Assembly: GCA_040081465.1 (NCBI GenBank)
Contig: JBEBGL010000002.1
Location: 1 to 64,000 of the forward strand
DNA from: UBA668 sp040081465
GTDB lineage: Bacteria; Actinomycetota; Acidimicrobiia; Acidimicrobiales; Ilumatobacteraceae
DNA length: 64,000 bases
Reading direction: 5' to 3'
The notes under the pieces were generated by a model. It saw only the letters and a program-made list of their open reading frames with translations, did no database searches and had not been told where the DNA came from. Position numbers and translations under genes: made by a program. Shown piece after piece: positions 48,016-55,568 of this stretch (position 1 is its first letter; every line of letters starts with the position of its first letter).

Positions 48016-48820
48016 GCGGCGCGTGAGCTACCTCGCGATTTGTGGGTTGCGTGTACGCGCAGAATTGAAGACGTTCTTCCGCCAGCGCGAGGCAGTGGTG
48101 TTCACGATGGCCTTTCCACTGATCTTGCTCGTGTTGTTCGGCTCGATCTTCGGCAGCCAGGACGAGATCGTTGCGGGGACGCCGTTCGTGAACTACTTCG
48201 TCGCAGGCATGCTCGGCGCCAGCCTGATGACATCGAGTTTTCAAAACTTGGCGATCACGATCGCGATGGAACGCGATGCCGGGCTGTTGAAGCGCTTGCG
48301 CGGAACGCCGATGCCGAAGAGTGCGTTCTTCGTCGGCAAGATCGGCGAAGTGATGGTGGTGTCACTGTGCTCGCTTTCGCTGATGTTGGCGTGCGGCGTG
48401 TTGTTCTTCGACCTCGAGTTACCGGTCGATGCCAAGCACTGGGCCGTCTTCGCCATGATCTACATCCTCGGCATCACCGCATGCACGATGTGCGGCATTG
48501 CGTTCTCGTCTATTCCGAAGGACGGTCAAGCGGCGCCGGCGATGGTGTCGCCGATCGCGATCATCCTTCAGTTCATTTCTGGCGTGTTCTTTGTTTACAG
48601 CGACATCCCAACCTGGCTGCAGAGAGTCGGTGCCATCTTCCCGTTGAAGTGGATGTGCCAGGGCTTGCGCTACGCGTTCCTGCCTGACGGAGCCAAGACA
48701 CGCGAGGTGACTGGTGACTGGGAACTCGACCGCGTGGCACTGGTGCTCAGCATCTGGATTGTCGTCGGACTGATCTGGTGCCTGCGTTCGTTCCGTTGGC
48801 GCAACCGCTCAGACGGCTAA
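48008..48820 (+). CDS. ABC-2 type transporter permease
   Basis: A 270-residue membrane protein with six hydrophobic segments. AELKTFFRQREAVVFTMAFPLILLVLFGSIFG (about 18-49) and the ERDAGLLKRLRGTPMPKSAFFVGKI coupling region (about 88-112) are typical of ABC-2 exporters. The conserved C-terminal VFFVYSDIPTWLQRVGAIFPLKWMCQGLRYAFLPD is the ABC-2 signature. It pairs with the preceding ATPase (8-bp overlap, GTG start). The substrate is unknown. Its TAA stop interlocks with the next gene's TAG in CTAA (48817-48820). Confidence 0.93.
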   Translation: MSERRVSYLAICGLRVRAELKTFFRQREAVVFTMAFPLILLVLFGSIFGSQDEIVAGTPFVNYFVAGMLGASLMTSSFQNLAITIAMERDAGLLKRLRGTPMPKSAFFVGKIGEVMVVSLCSLSLMLACGVLFFDLELPVDAKHWAVFAMIYILGITACTMCGIAFSSIPKDGQAAPAMVSPIAIILQFISGVFFVYSDIPTWLQRVGAIFPLKWMCQGLRYAFLPDGAKTREVTGDWELDRVALVLSIWIVVGLIWCLRSFRWRNRSDG

Positions 48821-49182
48821 CCCGCGTCGAGGACGGCGACGAGTTTCGGTGGCGCGATGACGCGATAGGCGTCCTTGCAGACGGCCGCAACTTCCTGCCA
48901 GTCGACTTTGCCATCGAGTCGGACACCGATCCAGCCACGCCCGCCAACGTAAGGCGGCCGGAAGAATCGCTTCGGCTCGGTCTCGATCAATTCCTCCTGG
49001 GCACCAACCGGCGCCGCGCACCACAGGTGAGGGAAGTCATGATCGTGATGACCGTTGGCCCATAGCTGCACGAATTGCTTCTTGACGAAGAACGCCGGCG
49101 AACCGTGGCTCAGCTTTTCGGTCGCTTCGGGCAACGCCATACAGATTGCGCGCACGCGCTCTTCGATCGACTTGACGGCCAT
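48817..49182 (-). CDS. MmcQ/YjbR family protein
   Basis: 121 residues from ATG 49182. The CyaY-like YjbR pattern is clear: ERVRAICMALPEATEKLSHGSPAFFVKKQFVQLW (about 7-40), FFRPPYVGGRGWIGVRLDG (about 73-91) and the terminal EEVAAVCKDAYRVIAPPKLV-like helix. Members are small cytosolic proteins with a proposed DNA-binding role that is weakly supported. The frame continues upstream to 49248, but those codons run into the oxidoreductase gene end. Confidence 0.88.
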   Translation of the reverse strand: MAVKSIEERVRAICMALPEATEKLSHGSPAFFVKKQFVQLWANGHHDHDFPHLWCAAPVGAQEELIETEPKRFFRPPYVGGRGWIGVRLDGKVDWQEVAAVCKDAYRVIAPPKLVAVLDAG

Positions 49183-49207
49183 CAACGCAACGGTACTGCC
49201 GCTTGCC

Positions 49208-50179
49208 TTACACAGTGATGACGATCTTTCCCTTCGCGTGGCCCTCACCTAGGTAGCGCATGGCGTCGGCGGTCTCGCTGAGCTGATAGGTGCGATCGAT
49301 CACCGGCGTCACTTTCCCAGTCGCCATCAACTCGGCGAGGACCGCAAGATCGGCCTTCTCGAACTTGGCGACGAAGAAGGCGACCTTGCGTCGGCTGCCG
49401 ATGGACGCGAAGCGCAGGCGCATGAGGTGACTGACCGGACCAAGCAGACGGGTGCCCTTGGGAGCTCCGACCAACACAAGCTTGCCCTTCGGGGTCAGCA
49501 CACGCCTGCATGCAGACCACCCTTTACTGCCGGCCACGTCGAAGAGAAGGTCGTATCGTTGCTCGCCCCGCGTGAAGTCGTCGACCGTGTAGTCGATCAC
49601 GTGATCCGCGCCTAGCGAGCGAACAATCTCGACATTGCGCGTGCTGCACACAGCCGTGACCTCAGCGCCCAACCACTTCGCGATCTGGACGGCGAAAGTG
49701 CCGACGCCTCCGGACGCGCCGTTGATCAGAACTTTCTCGCCGGCTAGCACCTTCCCTTTGTCGCGAAGGCCCTGCAACGCGGTCAGAGCAGCAACGCCAA
49801 CCGATGCCGCGTGCTCGGGGCTTACGTTCGCGGGTCGTGGCACGATTGCGCGCTCCTCGCGTACCACGACGTACTCGGCGAAGGCACCGTCGCGACCGCC
49901 GAACACTTCTTCGCCGATCTGGAACTGCGTGACGTCTTTGCCGATCGCCTCGACTGTTCCAGCGAAGTCGACGCCCATTGTTCTGGCCTTCGGCTTGCGC
50001 ATACCCATCGTCGGCCGCGCGATCAGTGGTGTACCTGTCATCCCATACCAGTCGGCAGGATTGACCGATGACGCGCGAACGCGTACCAGCACGGCATCGT
50101 CGGTGAGTGGTGGTTGCTCGATCTCTTCGAACGAAAGAACATCGGGTGAGCCGAACTTGGTACGGACGATTGCCTTCAT
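49208..50179 (-). CDS. Zinc-less MDR oxidoreductase (quinone reductase-like), copy 2
   Basis: A 323-residue medium-chain dehydrogenase/reductase. MKAIVRTKFGSPDVLSFEEIEQP and SSVNPADWYGMTG open the GroES-like domain; the Rossmann motif is VLINGASGGVGTFAVQIAKWLGAEVTAVCSTRN. The structural-zinc Cys cluster is absent, as in NADPH:quinone reductases. The C-terminal ETADAMRYLGEGHAKGKIVITV is typical. Its ATG overlaps the upstream paralogue's stop (ATGTCATGA) behind an AGGAGA site. It shares long matching stretches with that paralogue (DYTxDDFTRxxQRYD), so tandem duplication is likely. Confidence 0.92.
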   Translation of the reverse strand: MKAIVRTKFGSPDVLSFEEIEQPPLTDDAVLVRVRASSVNPADWYGMTGTPLIARPTMGMRKPKARTMGVDFAGTVEAIGKDVTQFQIGEEVFGGRDGAFAEYVVVREERAIVPRPANVSPEHAASVGVAALTALQGLRDKGKVLAGEKVLINGASGGVGTFAVQIAKWLGAEVTAVCSTRNVEIVRSLGADHVIDYTVDDFTRGEQRYDLLFDVAGSKGWSACRRVLTPKGKLVLVGAPKGTRLLGPVSHLMRLRFASIGSRRKVAFFVAKFEKADLAVLAELMATGKVTPVIDRTYQLSETADAMRYLGEGHAKGKIVITV

Positions 50180-51159
50180 GACATGTCTCCTTGCTTTACG
50201 ACGGTGATGACCAGGTTTCCGGTCTTCTGCCCCGTCTCGACGAACTTGGTGGCTTCCACGATTTGCTCGAGCGGGCGCTCGCTGTCGATGACGGCGCGGT
50301 ACTTTCCTGCGTCGATCAGAGCCTTGAGGACATCGATCTCGTCCGGCGCGTATTTCGGTATCGGCATCGTCACTCGCCTACCGCCAAGTCGGTGAGTAAG
50401 ACGAGTCAAAAGCGCCAGCGGCGGAACGTGCCACATGAAACCCAGATCAGTCTCGATGTACGTGCCACCGCGAACGATCGCGCGCCGGCAGCGACGAAAC
50501 GAGTTCTTGCCAACGGCATCCAAGACGACGTCGTAACGCTGGCCAGTCCGAGTGAAATCGTCTTTCGTGTAGTCGATGACTTCGTCGGCCCCGAGTGACT
50601 TGACCAGATCGACATGCTTGGTGTCACAGACGGCGGTGACGTGCGCACCCGTGTTCCGCGCCAGCTGCACTGCCGCGGTACCGATCGCTCCAGACGCTCC
50701 ATAGATAAGGATCGTGCGGCCCGGCCGAAGATCGGCCGCCGTCAGACATGTCCCTCCGATGACAAAGCCGTCGCACACCGCTGCTGCCTCTTGAAACGAC
50801 ATGGCCTTCGGCTTGTGCGCGATCAGGCGATTGGCGCGCATGCACACGTACTCGGCGTGCGCGCCGAATCCGCACGCACCGAAGACTTGATCGCCGACGA
50901 CGAAATTGTCGACCGACGAGCCGACCGCTGCAATCTCACCAGCAAACTCGCTGCCGAGGATCTTTCTCCTTGGCCGTCGGACGCCGGTAAAGAAGCGTGA
51001 GAAGAATGGGACGCCACCACGCCAACCGCAGTCAGATCGGTTAACCGTCGTTGCATGAATCTTGATCAGCACTTCGTCGTCTTTCGGAACGGGTTGCTCG
51101 ACTTCTTCAAGTCGAAGTACCTCCGGTGATCCGTACCTGTCGTGCACAACCGCTCTCAT
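50176..51159 (-). CDS. Zinc-less MDR oxidoreductase (quinone reductase-like), copy 1
   Basis: About 327 residues from ATG 51159; ATG 51168 (MKTMRAVV) overlaps the Nudix stop but lies too close to GAAAGGAA to be served by it. Domain order matches copy 2: MRAVVHDRYGSPEVLRLEEVEQP, VNRSDCGWRGG, ILIYGASGAIGTAAVQLARNTGAHVTAVCDTKH. It has more Cys (GACGFGAH, VCMRAN, VCDGF) than its paralogue but no zinc-site pattern. It is probably NADPH-dependent and acts on quinones or enones. It is the second gene of a Nudix-MDR-MDR operon. Confidence 0.92.
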   Translation of the reverse strand: MRAVVHDRYGSPEVLRLEEVEQPVPKDDEVLIKIHATTVNRSDCGWRGGVPFFSRFFTGVRRPRRKILGSEFAGEIAAVGSSVDNFVVGDQVFGACGFGAHAEYVCMRANRLIAHKPKAMSFQEAAAVCDGFVIGGTCLTAADLRPGRTILIYGASGAIGTAAVQLARNTGAHVTAVCDTKHVDLVKSLGADEVIDYTKDDFTRTGQRYDVVLDAVGKNSFRRCRRAIVRGGTYIETDLGFMWHVPPLALLTRLTHRLGGRRVTMPIPKYAPDEIDVLKALIDAGKYRAVIDSERPLEQIVEATKFVETGQKTGNLVITVVKQGDMS

Positions 51160-51164
51160 TGTCT

Positions 51165-51917
51165 TCATTTCCTTTCGGTCGCTTTCACGCGATGGATAGG
51201 GCCACCGTTCTTCCACGCTCGCCCGGCGCGATATAGCTCGGCGGGTCGACCACCCGATGGGCCGGGCTGCGTCCGGCGTCCGGTTGGGATAACCCAGCCG
51301 TCCTCTGCGACAACGCTGCGCCGAAAGTTGGCTGCATCTAGCTCGATGCCCCAAGTGGCCTCGTAGACCGCGCGTAGTTCCGCCAGCGTGAACGTCGGGC
51401 CAACGAACGCCGTTGCGATTCCGGTGACTTCCAGTTCGACGCGCACACGGTCGACAGCATCGCGAACGATCTGTAGGTGATCGAAGGCCAACTCGACCTT
51501 CCCACGCAGCACGTCGGCCACGGGAACTAGCAACGCGTCTGCTGCATCGGTGCCAGCTGCGATGGCGCCGACTTCGCGCAGCACTGCCAGGTACGCGACG
51601 GTCACAACGTTCATACGCGGATCACGCTTGGGGTCGCCGTACGCACCGAACTGGGTAAGCAGTGTCGGCACGTCGACGCCGGTCTCTTCGGCGAGTTCGC
51701 GCCTCGCCGCCTCGTGCAACGTTTCGTTGGGGCGCTTGAAGCCGCCGGGAATTGCCCACATTCCCTTGAAGGGAGCCTCGCCGCGACGCACCAACAACAT
51801 GTGCAGTGCCCCAGCCGCCATCGTGAGGATCACAACGTCGACAGTTACAGCGAACGCCGGAAACTGCGATGGGTCATACCCCTCTGGCGCCTGCGAGTTA
51901 TCAGATTTAGTCACCAC
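51165..51917 (-). CDS. NrtR-like Nudix transcriptional regulator
   Basis: About 250 residues from GTG 51917 (GTG 51914 also in frame). The Nudix domain has an intact box GGFKRPNETLHEAARRELAEETGV (positions about 77-100: G, E, REL, EE, G). A C-terminal winged-helix part follows (FTLAELRAVYEATWGIELDAANFRRSV). This fusion is the NrtR plan, in which ADP-ribose or related NAD+ metabolites bind the Nudix-like domain to control DNA binding. The complete catalytic Nudix box means hydrolase activity is also possible. It directly precedes two NAD(P)H oxidoreductases, which are its most likely targets. Confidence 0.85.
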   Translation of the reverse strand: MVTKSDNSQAPEGYDPSQFPAFAVTVDVVILTMAAGALHMLLVRRGEAPFKGMWAIPGGFKRPNETLHEAARRELAEETGVDVPTLLTQFGAYGDPKRDPRMNVVTVAYLAVLREVGAIAAGTDAADALLVPVADVLRGKVELAFDHLQIVRDAVDRVRVELEVTGIATAFVGPTFTLAELRAVYEATWGIELDAANFRRSVVAEDGWVIPTGRRTQPGPSGGRPAELYRAGRAWKNGGPIHRVKATERK

Positions 51918-52038
51918 GACTCTTACCCTACCACGGTTCAAGTCGAATCGACAACAACTCTTCCCAAGGTTTTTAGCCGGGAGTATTCTGAAGGAAGTTC
52001 CAGACAACAGGGGGATCACCGACACAGGGGGAAAACAA

Positions 52039-52647
52039 ATGAAGAGAAGGGCTTTGCTCATTCCAATCTTGTCGTTCGCATTACTAGTCAGTTGCGGCGA
52101 CGATAAGAAGAGCGACTCCACTACGGCGGATACGGCCGCCGACACCAGCGCTGACACGACAACGGCTGACAGCACAGCCGATACAACTGCTGACACGACC
52201 GCTGATCCGACGACGACAGTCGTTGACCCGGCCGCAGCACGCATCGCGACTGCCGAGGAGATCGCCGGCACTTACACGGGTGAATGGACCAACACCACCT
52301 TCGGTTCGACCGGCACCATCAACGCAACCTTCACGGTCGATGCCATCACTGCGATCGCTTCGCTCTCGATGGATCTTGGCGGGAATGTGTTCGGCTCACC
52401 GGATCCCGACGCCTTGACCGCCGAGTTCGACCTCAACGGCGAAGGTCCTTATGCCGGAACCAGCGAGTTGTTCGGCGACTACACAGTCGAGTACAGCGCA
52501 GGCCACCTCAAATTCACGGCGCCAGCAGTGCCAGGCGTCGGCAACCTCGAGATGACAATCGAAGGTGACTTCGCCGACGGCGCATTCAGCGGCACGTACA
52601 CAATCGTCGGCCTTGCCGAAGGAACATTCGAAGCAAACCGCGTGTGA
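52039..52647 (+). CDS. Putative lipoprotein with Thr/Asp-rich linker
   Basis: 202 residues from ATG 52039, with AGGGGGAAAAC just upstream. Signal peptide with lipobox LLVSC (Cys about 19), a long linker of repeated ADT(T/S) units (about 28-60), then a beta-rich domain (IAGTYTGEWTNTTFGSTGTINATF ... GTYTIVGLAEGTFEANRV). The domain resembles lipocalin/avidin-like barrels built around 'GxYxGxW', but I cannot name a family. GAGTATTCT at about 51982-51990 is a candidate -10 region. The open frame upstream runs through the Nudix gene and is not real. Confidence 0.8.
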   Translation: MKRRALLIPILSFALLVSCGDDKKSDSTTADTAADTSADTTTADSTADTTADTTADPTTTVVDPAAARIATAEEIAGTYTGEWTNTTFGSTGTINATFTVDAITAIASLSMDLGGNVFGSPDPDALTAEFDLNGEGPYAGTSELFGDYTVEYSAGHLKFTAPAVPGVGNLEMTIEGDFADGAFSGTYTIVGLAEGTFEANRV

Positions 52648-52673
52648 TCAGCCGCCGCAACCGACCGTGTAGA

Positions 52674-53591
52674 TCAGTCGACAGCGGCGGTCACAACCTG
52701 CGGGGCGATCGGACTCTCACTCACGACCGCGGGCGCAGGGCGGGTCGCCAACCAGCAACCCGTCATAACGAGCACAAAACCGACAAGCGTTGCGACGGTG
52801 ACCGCTTCATCGAGCAACACGGCACCAAGTGCGACCGCCACCACCGGATTGGCGAATGTGATCAGAGGTGCGCGCGCCGGGCCGATCTCGTCGAGCAGCT
52901 TGAAGAAGACCACGAACGCGAGGCCAGTACAAACGAGCGCGAGCACGACGACGGCTGACACTGCCTTCAGACTCGGGTGGTTAGAAGTTGCAGACACTCC
53001 CGCGATCGGCGCGTAGAGAAGTGCGACAGCACCGAGCGACAGCGCGATAACACCGAAGGCCGGCACGTCGGCAAGCTTGCGCTCAATGATGAACGGCGCC
53101 GTGCCGTAGCAAACACACACCACTAACACCATCGCAATGCTCCACCACGGGGGCGCCCCATCGCCGCGCAAGTCGTTGCCGACAAGGAACGCGACACCAG
53201 CGAAGCCGACGAAGATTCCAAAGACGCGAGCGCGGCGCAGCGCAGATCGATCGCCAAGGCAGAACGCAGAGATCGCACCAACGATCGGCACCGTTGCAAT
53301 GATCAGTCCGGTCAGCCCCGACGCCAAGTGCTGCTCTGCGATGGCAAGCAAGATCCACGGGATCGCCATCTCGATAATCGCGAACGCCAACACCGGCCGC
53401 CAACGACGGAGTGCAGGGCGAATCGCATCACTGCGATGCGCGAGCACCATCAACACGGTCGCCGCGATCGAGGTTCGGCCGAACACCACCATCTCTGGCT
53501 CGAGCTCGCGCACAGCGACACGAATCAACAGATAAGGAATGCCCCAGATGAACGACATCGCCACGAACAACACCCACCCGCGCTTTGTCAC
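52674..53591 (-). CDS. EamA/DMT-family transporter
   Basis: 305 residues from GTG 53591, ten predicted helices in two EamA repeats. N-terminal WVLFVAMSFIWGIPYLLIRVAV and the repeat ends (TGLIIATVPIVGAISAFCLGDR in the first, PLITFANPVVAVALGAVLLDEAVT in the second) match the family. It is a metabolite/drug transporter or permease of unknown substrate. The gene is convergent with the lipoprotein (26-bp gap) and its upstream side faces a tRNA gene about 140 bp away. Confidence 0.9.
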   Translation of the reverse strand: MTKRGWVLFVAMSFIWGIPYLLIRVAVRELEPEMVVFGRTSIAATVLMVLAHRSDAIRPALRRWRPVLAFAIIEMAIPWILLAIAEQHLASGLTGLIIATVPIVGAISAFCLGDRSALRRARVFGIFVGFAGVAFLVGNDLRGDGAPPWWSIAMVLVVCVCYGTAPFIIERKLADVPAFGVIALSLGAVALLYAPIAGVSATSNHPSLKAVSAVVVLALVCTGLAFVVFFKLLDEIGPARAPLITFANPVVAVALGAVLLDEAVTVATLVGFVLVMTGCWLATRPAPAVVSESPIAPQVVTAAVD

Positions 53592-53733
53592 CCGACGATG
53601 TTCGCAGCAGCGGTCACGCAAGAACAATCGCAATACCGAATGTCAACCATTAGACAATCGACGACGCCGACGGGTTGCCAGCATTCCGGTTTGACCACCG
53701 TCGCGCGGACGGGCATCGTTCACACGTAGCTTG

Positions 53734-53817
53734 TGCCCGGGGCGGGACTCGAACCCGCACCCTCTTGCAAGGAGGGGGGTTTAAGCCCCCCGTGTCTGCC
53801 AATTCCACCACCCGGGC
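53734..53817 (-). tRNA. tRNA-Leu (anticodon UAA)
   Basis: An 84-nt class II tRNA on the minus strand. Acceptor stem GCCCGGG/CCCGGGC with A73, D-arm with GGTGGAATTGGCAGAC, an anticodon stem of G's and C's with loop CTTAAAC (anticodon TAA at 53783-53781), an extended variable arm (CTCCTTGCAAGAGGGT), and T-arm with GGTTCGAGTCC. The long variable arm and G-rich stem agree with Leu. CCA is not encoded (CAA follows A73). It reads UUA, a rare codon in high-GC genomes. Confidence 0.95.
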
Positions 53818-53894
53818 TCGCGAGCAGCACGTTAGTGGCGATGGCCTGAGTACGGGACGGCTACTAACGTCCACTGTCTCATGAATGGGGCGGC

Positions 53895-55568
53895 TTGGTT
53901 GAGATGATTCGGAACCGCTCGGAACGACTCGCCAATCCCGCAATCGTCAGGCTGGTACTGGCGCACCTCTCGGCGGTCATCGCCGAATGGGCTGCGATCA
54001 TCGCCGTTCTCGTTCATGTCTTCGATCGCAGCGGCACCCGCGCCACTGGCTTCGCCTCGATCGCGATGATCGCCGCCGCGCTGGTCGCGTCGCCGTTCAC
54101 GGGCACGCTCGTCGATCGCCGGCGGCCACAACGCGTTCGGCTCGTCGGCCTGATCGCACAGGTCGTCGGATACGGCGCTGCCGCCGCAACGGCGTTCACG
54201 GACCTTCCCGCTTTTGTCACCGTGGTCGCGGCGACGGTCGCTTTGGTCGCGGTCACCACACTTCGCCCAAGCGGCGCGGTGTTGTTGCCGGCGCACGTTC
54301 GAACATCGGATCAACTTGTGCGCGGCAACCTGTGGTTCTGGCGCACTGAAAGCTTTTGCGTGCTCGGTGGGCCGTTACTAGCGACCGCGCTTCTCATCGC
54401 GGGCGGACCGGCGGCCGTGTTGTGCGGTTGCGCGGGCGCAGCAGTTATTGCGGTTGCACTTACTCTCACCGACCTCGCGATCGACCCGCCAGCTGGCAGT
54501 GCTGATGGCGACGACCGCGATCGCGTGTCGTTCTTCGCGGCGTGGCGTGCACTGCGCAAACGGCCGGGCATGTCGAGCGTGCTCACTGTCGTGTGGGCGC
54601 AGTACGTCATAATCGGAGCGCTCGACCTGATGCTCGTCGTCATCGCCCGCAGTTCGCTCGACCTTGGCAAGAGTGGTCCAGGTCTGCTGTCCGCCGCGTT
54701 CGGCTTCGGCGCGTTCGCCACCGTGATCATCGCGTCGCGTGTCAGCCGTCGGCAACGACTGGCGCCGGCATTGCTGTTGGCGATCTCGACCGCCGCTGTA
54801 GGCCTACTCGTGTTCGGATTGGCGCTCAACGTTCCCGTCGCCCTCATCGTTCTGCCGATCCTCGGACTTAGCCGATCGTTGCTCGACGGGCCGAGCAAGC
54901 TGTTGCTACAGCGCTCGTCGGGTCCCGAGGCGTTGGGCTCGAGCTTCGCGATTCGTGAACTGTGCGCCAGTTCAGGGCTGATCACAGGTTCGGTGTTCGG
55001 CTTAGTCACACTCGATGTTTGGGACGCGAAGGTGTCACTGATCGCGCTCGGAGCAGCAATGGCTCTTGTCGCCGCCGCAACTGTGCGCGGCCTGCGAGTG
55101 GCTGATGCCAGCGCCGATGTGCCGGTCGTCGAAATCAGCCTGCTACGACGGCTACCGATGTTCGCGCCGCTTCCACCCGCGGCACTCGAGGCAGTCGCCC
55201 GATCAGCGACGGCGATCAGCGTTGAACCGGGCGAGGTGCTCGTCCGTCAAGGCGATGCGGGCGACGTGTTCTATGCCGTCGCTGACGGATCCTTCGACAT
55301 CGAGATGAGTGGCACGTACGTGCGCACCGCTGAACGACTCAGCTTCTTCGGAGAGGTTGCATTGCTCGCCGACGTTCCACGCACCGCCACCGTTACCGCC
55401 AAGGGTGCAGGACGTTTGCTTGCAATTCACCGTGTGGACTTCCTGACCGCCGTAACTGGCACCGATTCGTCGCGCAGCGCGGCATGGGGTGTGGTTCGTT
55501 CGCTGACACTGGAAACCGACGTAGTACCCGGCGCAGCCATGCAAGCCGCGTCGGACAGCACAACATGA
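53895..55568 (+). CDS. MFS transporter fused to a cyclic-nucleotide-binding domain
   Basis: 557 residues: about ten to twelve helices of a major facilitator (residues 15-405; LVDRRRPQRVRLVG is the loop 2-3 motif), then a Crp-like cNMP-binding domain (about 415-530). The phosphate-binding cassette FFGEVALLADVPRTATVTA starts at 484, with G486, E487 and R496 at the cyclic-phosphate contact positions, so ligand binding is plausible. The transporter part resembles lysophospholipid/enterobactin-type MFS exporters. The stop overlaps the ATG of a class III cyclase-domain protein (ATGA), so a possible source of ligand is encoded in the same unit. Confidence 0.88.
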   Translation: MVEMIRNRSERLANPAIVRLVLAHLSAVIAEWAAIIAVLVHVFDRSGTRATGFASIAMIAAALVASPFTGTLVDRRRPQRVRLVGLIAQVVGYGAAAATAFTDLPAFVTVVAATVALVAVTTLRPSGAVLLPAHVRTSDQLVRGNLWFWRTESFCVLGGPLLATALLIAGGPAAVLCGCAGAAVIAVALTLTDLAIDPPAGSADGDDRDRVSFFAAWRALRKRPGMSSVLTVVWAQYVIIGALDLMLVVIARSSLDLGKSGPGLLSAAFGFGAFATVIIASRVSRRQRLAPALLLAISTAAVGLLVFGLALNVPVALIVLPILGLSRSLLDGPSKLLLQRSSGPEALGSSFAIRELCASSGLITGSVFGLVTLDVWDAKVSLIALGAAMALVAAATVRGLRVADASADVPVVEISLLRRLPMFAPLPPAALEAVARSATAISVEPGEVLVRQGDAGDVFYAVADGSFDIEMSGTYVRTAERLSFFGEVALLADVPRTATVTAKGAGRLLAIHRVDFLTAVTGTDSSRSAAWGVVRSLTLETDVVPGAAMQAASDSTT

